Assembly: GCA_019055375.1 (NCBI GenBank)
Contig: JAHQIW010000499.1
Span: 1-64,000, forward strand
Direction: 5' to 3'
Origin: Parelaphostrongylus tenuis
Taxonomy: Eukaryota; Nematoda; Chromadorea; Rhabditida; Metastrongylidae
DNA: 64,000 nt
Made by a program: the position numbers and the translations under genes. Each line of letters opens with the position of its first letter. The stretch's first letter is position 1. The notes below the pieces were generated by a model. The model was not told the origin of the DNA and did no database searches. It worked only from the letters and a program-made list of their open reading frames with translations. Positions 35,471 to 45,560 of the stretch are shown here, piece by piece.

Positions 35471-36669
35471 CTTTCATATTGTACACACAATTCATCAAAG
35501 TAATTGTATGTTAAGAGTCAATGAATGGCTTGTCAAAAAATGATGTCCCGCATTGCAGGCTATCTAGGTTCATCAATAACTCTCAAATGCTATTCGATTG
35601 TCAGTGCACTCGAAGCTGAGTCTCCATTGAATTAGAGGGGAAAAGTTTTCTTATTAGTACATAAGCATTAATTATTACTCGTTTATTTATTAGAGCACGC
35701 TTTATCATGGTTATCTCGATACTGTACATGGCGCACCGATTTCGCATATTCTACGTAATATTCTGAGTAATTTCTTTTGACCACTACAAATAACAATGTG
35801 TGGTTTTTGGGGAAAGTGACTTAGACAGTCAACTACAAGAAAGTCATGTTAATACTAGTGCAGCGGGTGAAGCGGATAGTTGGTAGCGAAATCTGTGGTC
35901 GCCCAATATTCCCACCCACTTCAGCGAACTAGGGATAGGTCTTCAGAGCGACGTCCCACGCTACTGCAACGAGCCAGTCTATTTCTACTAACTGATCATG
36001 AGGATGTTTGAGAACTGATAATCAGGGGACCAACTATAGCAAACAGAAAAACGAGGAGTAAGAAAAGACGACGGTCGATGTAATGCAGAAAATCATTGGC
36101 TCGTGCCTACAGATGAGTGTACTGCAACTGCCCGAACTCAAATTTTAGTACAGCAAACACTCACCTATCCGTGACCCCTATTTGTGACCAGATATTGTGG
36201 TGAGAGCTTGAATTTTGTAGATCATAGATCACTCACATTTAGCTGATAATAAGAGTGTACTACATGGGCCACCTTTTATACGATATGCCAGCCGCTGAAA
36301 TCGTCATCAAGAATTGCAAGGATGCATATAAGCCAAAAAGCATCGCAAGCATTGACGAGTCGACGGCGCAGTTCGGTTCAAGAGAGGAATCTAATTCTCT
36401 TTGTCAGTGCCAAAATCTGCGATGAAAGGGTGTGCACCTTCAAGACGATCATTTACGCACTAAAAACAATCTGGAGTTTACAGTCTAAACGCAATGTTGT
36501 ATGTCGTACTTGGGTATGGGTCCTCGGATGTCAAAGGATTGACATGTGAGGAGAAGGCTGTGATAATCTTGTGTTTTGTAATTTCAGCATTGATATAGTT
36601 TCTCTCTTTAATGCTGATGTTTGTATTGAATTCCTTGGATAGTTTTCTTCAAGAACCTGTTATATTTAG

Positions 36670-37480
36670 TTGTCTGTTTTCAGGTGCGCTCAGTTATTGG
36701 TGCAAGATATCAGCGTATCGCAGCAGTTGACTTACACGAGACGGGAATGAAAGCAGCCGGTTATGGTAATATCGAGTGGTTTTGAACCGGTAAGTGTCTA
36801 CAGATCCACGAAACAATTCAAAGAGACTACATGAATTGAGAAATGTCCTCAAAAAGATCGTCCAACCGCCTTGTGTATTTTGGCAAACTTTTAGAAGACT
36901 TACTGCCAAGATCAGCGAAATCTGGAGACTTTGATGGGCAGGATAGCTCGTGAAGCTCGGAATGAGCGAGTGAAAAGTCCGAAACATTGTCAGAAATAAG
37001 CTAAAGCAGCGCAATTACGAGGAAGTCTAGTTTTCATTTTTTGGGCAAAAAGATAAAAGAAAAACGACTTTCAGAGGCTCGGCGAATGATTCATTTGACA
37101 GCTATAAAATATTTGTCAAAAGCGCTTTTTACTGATAAGAATCTATTCACGATCAAACCACTCTGTAACCGCCAGAATCGATGTCAACTTTTTAACGGTC
37201 AGCAGAAGTCTATAGTAGTAAGAACTACTGGCAGGAGTAACTTCCCGACTTCTGTGATCGTCGAGCAGACATTTACGCCACCAAAAAGACGCCGCCGGTC
37301 TTCATTATCGAAAATGTTAAAATCAACACTGCCGGCTATTAGCAGGAAGTTTTACAGAGCGTATTGGAGCTTTAGAGTATTAAACACTTTGTCCTCTGAT
37401 TACACTCAACAGAAATTTGCTACTAGACTTGCCTGGGAGGATGGCAACACTGACTTCATCGATAAGCCACCGCTACTCAC
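36670..37480 (+). pseudogene. Tc1/mariner transposase remnant
   Basis: The N-terminal part (36690-36990) is in broken frames: RIAAVDLHETGMKAAG resembles the helix-turn-helix start and KRSSNRLVYFGK the hinge. The middle is open at 37041-37523 and reads KKIKEKRLSEARRMIHLTAI, then KALFTDKNLFTIKPLCNRQN. FTD carries the first catalytic Asp of the DDE/D domain and RTTGRSNFPTSVIV follows it. The second Asp region is damaged: KINTAGY-QEVLQSVLE appears only in another frame, and the expected QQD triplet is not kept. The third catalytic residue is missing because the sequence ends in a SINE. It is dead. The family within the superfamily is uncertain. Confidence 0.75.
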
Positions 37481-37580
37481 TTTAAAGGCCAGATATGCAT
37501 TCAATCACTTTAAACGAAACTAAAAATTCAAGAGGAATGCATGTTGCATCCTTTACGGATGCACCAATGCCTAGAGTTCT
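37480..37580 (+). mobile_element. SINE family A, 3' fragment
   Basis: AAAGGCCAGATATGCATTCA starts the match to the body of SINE A, and it continues to GATGCACCAATGCCTAGAG. The A- and B-box half is missing. The transposase open frame reads straight into it, which gives the last 14 or so residues of the 160-residue frame. Confidence 0.65.
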
Positions 37581-38590
37581 GTATGTGGGCCCTTGTACCT
37601 TCTGAACACCACTGAGTCCCTGATATGAATCTACATCACTGAGCATTCTGCACTATAGTCACCGACGGTAAAACGTCATCTTAGCAAAAATGCTCTTGGC
37701 ATTGTCTCAGCACACTCCATAGCATTAGTTAACATTCGTCTGCCAATACAGATAACAGTATTGCTTGAATTTTTTGCTGCTGCATGTGCAAGCCTGAACT
37801 GATATAAAAGTTCTCTTTGTCATTTCCCATCAATTCAGAACCTGATCGCAAACATCTAGAGCTCAATCGCGCGATGTGTAGCATTAGCACAAAAACAATG
37901 CATAAATAGTTGGACAAACGCTTTTCACATGTCAGACCGCCCTTTTACATCTTCTAATTATTTTCTTGTCTTTAGACGTCGTGAACGACTGAGCAGCTTC
38001 GGACGCAGCTTGACGATTTCTTGCGAACGTTAGCTAACTGCTCAAAACAACATTGCAGAGTTTTTTTCCGAGATCGTTTTCCTCTTGAAGTGTTTGAGAG
38101 GTCTTCTCTTCTGATAATTATTTTTACTTTCTAGACAACGAGACCATGCTGCTGCTATGTGAGAGGATGCATTCTTAGAAAACAACATTCGAGTGAGCAT
38201 TATTGCCCGCAGTTCATGGTCAGTAGTAAAACCGAAGGATTGCGAAGACTGTTGCGTCAAATCTACGTGACACTCAGTCGTAGTCTGGAGACTGATAGGT
38301 GTTATCCGCCGGAGGCTTGTGAATGTTCTGCATAGCAACTGTGCTTTCGTTCGCGATACCACTTCAATAGTATTAATCAACGAAAATCTACGAAATACTC
38401 CCTTAAGATTCGAAGGGAATTTCCCACCAGTTACACACGTTCTCATCGTTAGGATAACTTCTTCACCCAATGCAAAGTTCCAAAAGAAAATAATTAACAT
38501 TCAGAAAAAAGCTCGTTAGATCGCTTTTCTCTGAATGATATGTCTTTGATGTATTTGATTTGTTGATGATAAAAGCTCAATAGCTAAATG
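37581..38590. other. Unassigned sequence
   Basis: A minus-strand frame of 152 residues (38042-38500) and a plus-strand frame of 66 (38319-38519) overlap here. Neither has a recognisable motif, and chance is a sufficient explanation. Confidence 0.3.
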
Positions 38591-38599
38591 CGGTCAAAT

Positions 38600-38895
38600 A
38601 AAAAGATTCTGTTTGATCATCAGCACCCAATATCTGTCAACACAAGTGGGTTCAATGTCTGTAGCGACTACCAGTGCTATACCGTTGACGATAGGTTGCT
38701 AACAGATAAATGCGTTGTAATTAGAAAGAGTGGTGTCAAAACACGTGACTATAGTGCAACGGTTGAGCACGTGTCCTCGGATAGGGTGAAATGTGGGTTT
38801 GCATCCCAGCTGACGCAAAAGTTTCTGCATATCAGTCTACATCACTAAGCATATTGTCACATCATAGCACCGCTGAAGGCGATCAAACAAACAGA
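38600..38895 (+). mobile_element. SINE family B, long copy
   Basis: The leader (CAATGTCTGTAGCGACTACC, CCGTTGACGATAGG) is homologous to 48.25 kb. The tRNA-like part reads ATAGTGCAACGGTTGAGCAC, then GGGTTTGCATCCCAGCTGACGC. The tail CACATCATAGCACCGCTGAAGG ends near 38895. Its total length of about 290 bp makes it the most complete copy of the family here. Confidence 0.65.
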
Positions 38896-39500
38896 TTTCT
38901 GCTAGATCATCAATTGTTAAAGCCGTTGCAAGTAGGTGAATGCATTGTGATAAAGCTGCATACTATCCATTTGCTCCAGTCTTCAAGGAGGGTATCTCCA
39001 AAGCTTTATGCAGCTGTAAGCTAAATACTCTCGATTTTTAAATTTTAAAATTTTAACAATTTTGAAACGGAATTTATCAGGGAGTTCACCAAAATTTATC
39101 CTAGAATAAAAAATCTATAATCATTGATACAAAATCAGAGTGTGTGAATTCCACTGCTTCTCGTATTCGGTTCGTTACCATGCAATCGTCGTTTCAAAAG
39201 TCTATAAGCATTTCGCATCCCTTTCGGCTGCAGCTCAAATAAGTCGCTCTTTTGTGGAAACCGTAGAATACTGTCGAGCATTCTCATTGTAATGGAAGTG
39301 ATCAGGTTGGGATTTTCCATTTAATAGAACGGAATCTAGAGTGGTTGAATTAGGACACTGTTTTGCAGTACCATGTATCACTTATCACTTGACCATATCT
39401 CCTCCCTCCCTTTCGCCAGATTCTTGTTGTTTTTTTTCGAATTCACTCAATATTAACTTTTTGACGCGATAAGGAGATAGCTCATAGAAAGATTCAGCAA
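38896..39500. other. Unassigned sequence
   Basis: AT-rich with no recognisable repeat or coding region. Confidence 0.35.
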
Positions 39501-39504
39501 ACAG

Positions 39505-39803
39505 AGAGCATGTGGGGCAGTAGATAGAGGTGCTCTGCGCCGCACACGAGATCAATAGTTCAATCTCACTCTCATGACCCGCCAAGACATACATTCCTCC
39601 GGGGTCGGTAAATTGGTACCAGACTGGTCTCAGACTTGTCTTGTAGGATACGTAGCACTGACTCGGTTCAGCGGGAGGCTATCGCGAGTCATTGATAAGG
39701 CGAGATATGCATTCAATCACCTCAAACGAAGTTAAAAATTCAAAACGATGGCATGGCAAATCCCTCAGGGATTGATCAACGCCAAGAACTTTATTCTTTA
39801 TCC
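39505..39803 (+). mobile_element. SINE family A copy
   Basis: Forward copy beginning TGTGGGGCAGTAGATAGAGG (A-box decayed at two positions), then AGTTCAATCTCACTCTCATG (B-box region). The body ends in ATCAACGCCAAGAACTTTATTC. It lies about 280 bp upstream of the PLE at 40.08 kb. Confidence 0.75.
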
Positions 39804-40079
39804 TTTTATACACTAAAGGAAAACTACTGCCTTAAGAAGAGGTTGACAAAATTTAAATTGATGTAGATATGTGAAGTTCATGACCGAAAATGTACAAAAA
39901 TGTATTCTTAATAAGGCGGACTCTGATCACATTACATGCTTGATCCTTGGATGTTCAATATAGATAAAGCAAATAATTTTTCCAAAGCTGATAGTAAAGT
40001 AAGTAATAGCTGATAGTAATAGTAAGTTTCAATTTTCAAAAGCTACCCATCATCAGCTGTGTAGGCTGACCAACGGATA

Positions 40080-41411
40080 GGATAGTATGGTTCTTAACGT
40101 TAATAACATCCCAGTTGCTAGGACACATTCCAGCCTATCTGACGAGCATTCACATTTCCCTGGACGTCTACGTAACTCGAAGCCAAACAGCGCGTACCTA
40201 ATGGAGTCACACGACGTCACTGATCTATATACCAACGTGTCGAATGACTCCGCATTACAAGCCACACATGAGCTTCTGATACAACACCACGGAGCTGTAA
40301 ACGTGTATGGCTTGTCAAAGTTCATGATCCTATTGAAAAACTGCCTGAACTGCTCAATCTTCAAATGGTCCGGAAAATATTATACTCAAATGAGAGAGCT
40401 GGCAATGGGGCAACGACTGGCCTCCAGCCTGGCGATTGCCTTTATGTCTGAAGTCGAAGCACCACTGATGGATCTCCGACCATTACTGTACAGTAGGTAT
40501 ATAGATGATTGTCTGGTCATCTGTTCCAGATTGTTTGATGAACAGTCAGAGTATATAAAATTCAATCGTGAGATACCAAAAGACGACTGGTTCCCATTCT
40601 TGAACGTGCGAATAAGCTTAACTGAGAGCGGCTACATAACGAAGTGGTACAGAAAGCCAAGTAATAAGAGTATCCTGGTTCACTATCTCTCTTCTCATCC
40701 CTCACATACGAAGAAGGCGCTAAAAAAAACATGTTTCGAACAGCAGCCAATGCATGTACCGGGGAGGAGCACAGAGTAGAATCTGTGAAACTGGATCGGT
40801 AAATAGCCACTTCTAATGGATACGAATTTGTAGCCCCTCGCCTTAGGTTTAGAGGAAGTAATGCGCCGCTGAACGAAAACTTAAATGAAAGGAAAGTCTC
40901 GTTTATCCTTTCGTTCCTTTCAAATGAGATTAATACAGCTATAAAGCGCTATTTGAAAAAGGAGGGTTCAGAGAAATCGGTGGCCATTATTGAAATACCA
41001 CCGACTACTCTAAAACTGCAACTAGTTCGCAATCGTTTATATGACCGTCTCTGCATAACGAAAGATTGTAAAATATGTCCTAACGGCAGAGACGGTGATT
41101 GCATGAGCGTAGGTACAGTCTACCTAATCTCCTGCAAAGCGTGACGTGATAAATATATTGGCGAAACGGGTAGGCCGCTCTATGCTTGCATAGAAGAACA
41201 CCTAGCTGGCAAACGTCCTAGTAGACGGAACACCCCGCTAGGGAAGCATAGAGCACAGAAGCAGGACGGAGCTGATTTTGAAATCGAAGTCACTATCCTT
41301 GCGCAGGAGCAGAAAACATCAGCGCGAAAGATCTTGGAAGCGTTTTGGATTAATACGACCAATCCAACCATATAGCGCATGGAAGAATGCCTCGTTATCA
41401 CTCGTGATTAG
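40080..41411 (+). pseudogene. Penelope-like element: reverse transcriptase plus GIY-YIG endonuclease
   Basis: This is the best-preserved coding region in the window. The RT palm (frame 40087-40730) shows motif A as HDVTDLYTNV, then RELAMGQRLASSLAIAFMSE (motif B), RYIDDC with both catalytic Asp (motif C) and PFLNVRISLTESGY followed by KWYRKPSNK. A frameshift in an A-rich run near 40723-40730 moves the frame. The reading resumes from 40731 and includes a Cys-rich CKICPNGRDGDC and VYLISCKA. The GIY-YIG domain is DKYIGETGRPLYACIEEHL (41146-41202), ending in KILEAFWINTTNPTI. Stops lie at 40800, 41142 and 41373. The N-terminal half of a PLE protein is missing. RT copies the element RNA and the endonuclease nicks the target; neither can be made from this copy. 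The few lesions suggest fairly recent activity. Confidence 0.92.
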
Positions 41412-41589
41412 AGTTGGTATATAAGACTGTTGTTTTGCTGGGTAAAGTGCATTACGAGCCTAGGTGATTTCCTTCCGATGATCTCCACTTTGATCATTCA
41501 GTGGAACACATATAAACAGTGGTGAGTATGTTGAGAGTTGATTTTGGGCTTGATGCGATTGAAATCTAGGCCCGGTATTTATTTCCTTA

Positions 41590-41695
41590 AGGAGTAATGG
41601 AGGTGTTTGACTGATTGGATTGCGGACCATTTGACCTTTCCAGGCTCTGAAGAAGGCGAGCTGCCAAAACGTTGGCTGTGAAATAAAGTTTAATG
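41590..41695 (+). ncRNA. PLE 3' end with hammerhead-like motif
   Basis: The UTR signature TAATGGAGGTGTTTGACTGA (41596) precedes GGCT-CTGAAGA (41647-41653), stem II GGC-GAGCT-GCC and AAAACGTTGGC. The CUGANGA core is intact, and the GAAA box reads AAAA, which removes the catalytic G12. GCT and GGC can pair as stem I with one wobble. An AATAAAG signal follows immediately, which may be the polyadenylation signal of the element. Confidence 0.55.
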
Positions 41696-41699
41696 TAAC

Positions 41700-44210
41700 A
41701 CCTCGTGTTCTGCTTGAAAAAAACACAAAAAATTTTGTCGCTAAATTCATTTATAGGCGACATGTTTAAATTTTTTAAGACACTTCACATGTGAGGTTTG
41801 CAGTTTTGATTGAGAGGTTTATATTGAACTGGGCTCAGTATCAACGAATAGCCAAGAAGCTCTAAAATTGGCATTTACAGCAAGATATGTGCTAATCGGC
41901 AACATAAAAGCTTTGCGTACGAGACATTTATCTCAAGCGAGGATTTGCTGCTTCTATAGATAGTAAACACCCCAAAAGGTGCGGTCATTCAGGAGTACAC
42001 AGAGGCGGCTCCGTCGTACTTGGACACGTATGTTTGGCGATCTTAAAGGTTTTGGATATGAAAAGATGACAAATCATTTGTCATACACCTTCATAGTGGC
42101 TCGTCCATTTTCCTCAGATTGTGCATAACAACGTTCCAGCACTGTCCACTTTTATGGGGAGCTACCAGATGTGATTACCACAGTGCATTTTATGATAAAT
42201 TGTTCTTCACCATTTAAAAACTCTAAGGATCGTTCTTGCTCTCAACAGATTAAGTACGACAATGTCACAGCTCTGATCCCGCCGCGCCGTCCCGCGCATC
42301 AGCAGGAAATCAGTAGTATTAAGTGGTTACTATGGCGGCAGTCGTGAAAAGGTTGTTGGTTCAGTACCCAGTACCCTACCACGACGCTTCACAGCAGACT
42401 GTTTAGAGCCGATTAGTGTTATAAGTCTTGCATACGTAATTATCATAGCAAAAAAGTGCTCAGTTGATAACAAATCACTAGTTATGAGATAAAGCAGGTT
42501 GTTGAATAAATGGTTGAAATGGATTTATTGGTTGTGTTGAGGTATTACAAAATGAGATATGGTGTGATAGTGATATGATGCACACTGAAGTGAAAACAAA
42601 AAAAAACCTCTGAGAAGCCTAGTAGGTGCAGCCTATACTAGCAACCTTACTGCCCAATGGCCGGCATAATTGAGCATCCGGAACAATGGACTGCTCATCG
42701 TGTACGGCGGCGGGCAGGCTGCCACCGTGACCCTGCCGTAACCACAGTGTTACCTTTTCAGTGGCCATTTTCGCTAGCTTTTTTTTCACTTAAAATTGAA
42801 GGGCTTAAATTTGAGCAGTCCTACACTGATGAGAACACATTTTCGTATCCCACTTCGCGTTAGCATACACAGATTGTTGGCAGCAAGATTTATTGCAAGC
42901 AATGTTGGCCAACGTCGGTGATCTTACCTTTCAATGTATGGAAGAGATAAATTGACATACAGTCTCCTCAGTCAAGTACTCAAATAACCAGAGGAGGAGT
43001 ATGATGAACAAATATTCTTCGGAGTCAAGACCTTAATGGTTTCATACAAGAGCTCTCTTCCTTAAAGAACTAGGCGCGGTTTAACAAGTTTAGCTCGCTT
43101 TTCCGTGATTGTACTCCTCATTTAGTTTGTTTCAAATCAAACATTTACTCTCGGAAATCAGCCGAATGAAGTTTCACATTGACCTGGGATATAGCTGAGC
43201 CACTATACCAAGAAAAAAAAATCGTCTCTAACTACTACGTCAGGTCACCGCACTCACATGACACTGCTCTTGCGATCGTTTTGCATTTTCAAAATTGTCC
43301 AAAATCCCCCAAGTATTCTTGCGCACGTACCAGGTCTCCGTGGGAGGAAACTGGGATTACGTAAAAATTTTCTTCGTTATGTCTATGTAACCTATTCGTG
43401 TCTCATGGACGCTTGATCTGGCTCCAAAATTCCTTAATACATGCTCTTCTATACAGGCTCAGAGTCCCACCCGTTGTGTTTATTTCCACATACTTTACAA
43501 GAAGGCACCCACACCGTATCTAAATTTGATCTCCATTTCCAACATTAGGGTATGGAATTGTGTCGTTCTTGTAGCTCTTATTTTAGAGCCTCCTGCTCTG
43601 CCAACTTCCTTTTAATTGCTGGTGTTGTTCAGAACAAGTTAGCCAAGAGCGCACTTTTTGTGTGTAAATGGTAAGAGGAGCGATAACGATTATGTTTTAG
43701 TTCACTGACCTGCGGTAGTTGTCTTCGGTAGAAACGTTTGTGCTATAGACAGAAATGAATAATTTCAGTTGAAACTTTGGAAATAGGGACCAAATCGCTT
43801 TTTGCTTCAGCGAGCAAATTTTATGTACTATAGCTATCATAGGAACTCAAATACGTTTCAAGCAAGGTGATGAGCTGGGTACAATTACTGAAGCACTAGT
43901 ATCACATATCAAGGCATTTTACAAAACTTAATGATTGCGTTCAATTGCTAGTTCTCTCATTACTGAATATTGACCTATGTGCCTTGGCAAATAAGTGTAA
44001 AACCGTGTATCCGTGTTTAAGTATTTTTACATAACCCGTCGTCTCACTGGTCTATGTGAATCTCAGCGACCCCATTACTTGATTCGATTTCCTGCTTGGA
44101 CCTGCCACAAAGATTTTCAGGCATTGCGAGTGTTGTTTCTACTGGTCTTGAAGATTTCGTTTACTCTGTGAATAGTGTAAGATGTTGCAGTGAAAATCTT
44201 GCAATCTAGG
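41700..44210. other. Unassigned sequence
   Basis: No gene is recognised. 42650-42745 is locally GC-rich (CGTGTACGGCGGCGGGCAGG) and open on the plus strand, but it is not homologous to anything I know. A tRNA-like stretch near 42340-42400 (GGTTCAGTACCCAGTACCC) is too decayed to classify. Confidence 0.3.
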
Positions 44211-44214
44211 AGCG

Positions 44215-44345
44215 AACCCGAGCTAAGGATTGCGTGAGAACGTCCCTTGACTCATTTCAAGAAAGTGTTAGTGGGAGTCGCAACAGGAGCCCGACTCCTA
44301 ATAGCCTTTGTCAGTAACCACTCGGCCATTGCACCGTCCCTCTTT
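44215..44345 (-). mobile_element. SINE family C-like or Ser-type tRNA-derived fragment
   Basis: The minus strand reads GACGGTGCAATGGCCGAGTGG, then TTACTGACAAAGGCTATTAGG. GCCGAGTGG is a class II tRNA A box. No complete acceptor stem or T arm can be folded, so it is not an intact tRNA. Confidence 0.45.
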
Positions 44346-44800
44346 TTCAGGAATTGAACCATGAACTGAAAGGTAACTGATGAGCTCAAACTAACAACTT
44401 TATGACATAAGAAGAGCAAGGCAGGTGTCCAAGGAAGCTGTATATACTAAGGTTAAGTTACGTATAATTCTAAAAAAATTCGAAAGTGTCTGACTAAGAA
44501 AAAGAGTGCAGTGGCTGAACATGGCAAGCATGTACAACCTCAAGAGTGCTCACATTAGAGCGAAACTCGGAACGGCACGTTTTTGTGTCATGGTCCCCAT
44601 ATGTCACAATGTGACGCCACTCTCATTTAATGGCAAAGTCAATATGTTAGCTCTGCCTATTTTCTTACCTGTGTATGTCCCGAAGACTAAGATTGGTTCT
44701 TTAGTTTCTCGGACGAAGACTGTTCTGCATCTTTTATCTATTAGAAGTTTTCATTGACCGCTTTTAGCTGTGGTCTGAGATTACGAATAAATACCCACCA
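44346..44800. other. Unassigned sequence
   Basis: Contains an 83-residue open frame (44506-44757) with no recognisable domain; nothing else noted. Confidence 0.3.
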
Positions 44801-44804
44801 TTGA

Positions 44805-44992
44805 TGAGTGATATGCAAAATTCCAAGTGTCACCTGGGATTCAAACTCGTACTTCACGCTTCACGATGGCTCATGCTAACCATTGCATTGCCAGTGCGCT
44901 TTTTCCTCTTTGTCCTCTATGCATCCTTTAAAGGGTGAACAGCGAGTTCGAATCCAGTCGGACGCTTTAAATTTTGCATATCACTCCACAGT
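44805..44992. mobile_element. Inverted pair of SINE family B fragments
   Basis: A minus-strand copy (44805-44905) carries GGTTAGCATGAGCC and GAGTTTGAATCCCAGGTGACA with a TTTTGCATATCACTC tail. It is followed by a plus-strand fragment (44940-44990) with GAGTTCGAATCCAGTCGGACGC and the same tail. The pair directly abuts the hammerhead element that begins at about 44995. Confidence 0.55.
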
Positions 44993-45062
44993 ACTGGGCA
45001 TACCTGATAGTCATTTTTTGAGCAACGCATGTCAGTGGTCCGTCAAAGAGGGCTGACTTATA

Positions 45063-45107
45063 GAGCCCGATGGACGTGTTTCGATCTTGCAATCATGTCA
45101 GTCGGAC
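45063..45107 (-). ncRNA. Decayed type I hammerhead, locus 1 copy A
   Basis: The minus strand has CTGACAT where the core should read CUGANGA (two changed bases), stem II GATTGCAAGATC, intact GAAACACG and then TCCATCGGGCTC. Stem I partner sequences are still present. Core damage makes it almost certainly inactive. Confidence 0.55.
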
Positions 45108-45379
45108 AGTTACCCTTTCTCGTCTTTTGCTAATCTCTGTGGGTGCTCTAGTCCTCAGACTAAGAGTTTGCGGCGACGAACGTTTTACACTCTATGTTCA
45201 TTAGAATTTTCACCAAACACAGAGCGTTGCGCACTTGATTGCTCTTAGCTTTCATATTCTGTATATCATATCTTTCGTTTCAAGTGGTTTCTTAAGACCT
45301 CAGCTTAAATTTCAGTGTGCCTAATAATCATTTTGTAAGCCACGCATGTCAGTGGTCTGTCAAAGGGTGCTGATTTATA

Positions 45380-45434
45380 GAGCCCAATACACGTGTTTCG
45401 ATCTCGCGATCTCGTCAGTCGATATATCGGGCTC
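45380..45434 (-). ncRNA. Type I hammerhead ribozyme, locus 1 copy B
   Basis: All core elements are intact on the minus strand: CTGACGA (45418-45412), stem II GATC-GCGA-GATC with four pairs and a GNRA loop (45411-45400), GAAA (45399-45396), minimal stem III CACGTG, and TA at the cleavage position (45389-45388). Outer stem I pairs GAGCCC with GGGCTC, and the inverted arms extend this stem by some 60 bp. An asymmetric internal loop (GATATATC side) separates the core from the outer stem, which is where type I hammerheads make tertiary contacts. Activity is inferred, not shown. Confidence 0.72.
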
Positions 45435-45560
45435 TATAAGTCAGCCCTCTTTGACAGACCACTGACATGCGTGGCTCGAAAAATTATTATCAGGCATATC
45501 GAATTTTGAGCTGTGGTGTCAAGAAAACATTCGAAACGAAAGTACTGGATATACTTTCTA

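Larger units (their letters stand above)
32250..36465. repeat. Large duplicated block 1, copy 2
   Basis: Colinear with 7066-11615. Differences include absence of the SINE found at 9.9 kb, an extra ~50 bp near 33.19-33.24 kb and many small indels. Contents in order are unassigned sequence, a family F unit (33.3-34.0 kb), PLE endonuclease remnant and tail (34.13-34.59 kb), SINE C (35.4 kb) and unassigned sequence. A mariner remnant begins about 200 bp beyond its right edge. Confidence 0.8.
44995..45560 (-). mobile_element. Retrozyme-like hammerhead element, locus 1
   Basis: This element is read on the minus strand. It has an inverted arm (45560-45429), a hammerhead (45434-45380), an arm (45385-45319), an internal region (45318-45115), a second hammerhead (45107-45063) and a second arm (to about 44995). 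The two arm-hammerhead modules are direct repeats spaced about 318 bp apart. 45319-45385 and 45429-45495 pair over 67 positions with about nine mismatches, and weaker pairing continues to about 45255 and 45560. The internal region is about three-quarters identical to 54960-55110. There are no coding frames. Tandem ~320 bp units with type I hammerheads fit published descriptions of animal retrozymes; the inverted arm is an added feature. Confidence 0.7.

Noticed and set aside
38042..38500. 152-residue minus-strand open frame
   Set aside because: Overlaps an open frame on the other strand and shows no motif.
44800..45500. CRISPR-like spaced repeats
   Set aside because: The repeats are arms of hammerhead and SINE elements in inverted orientation, and the context is eukaryotic.
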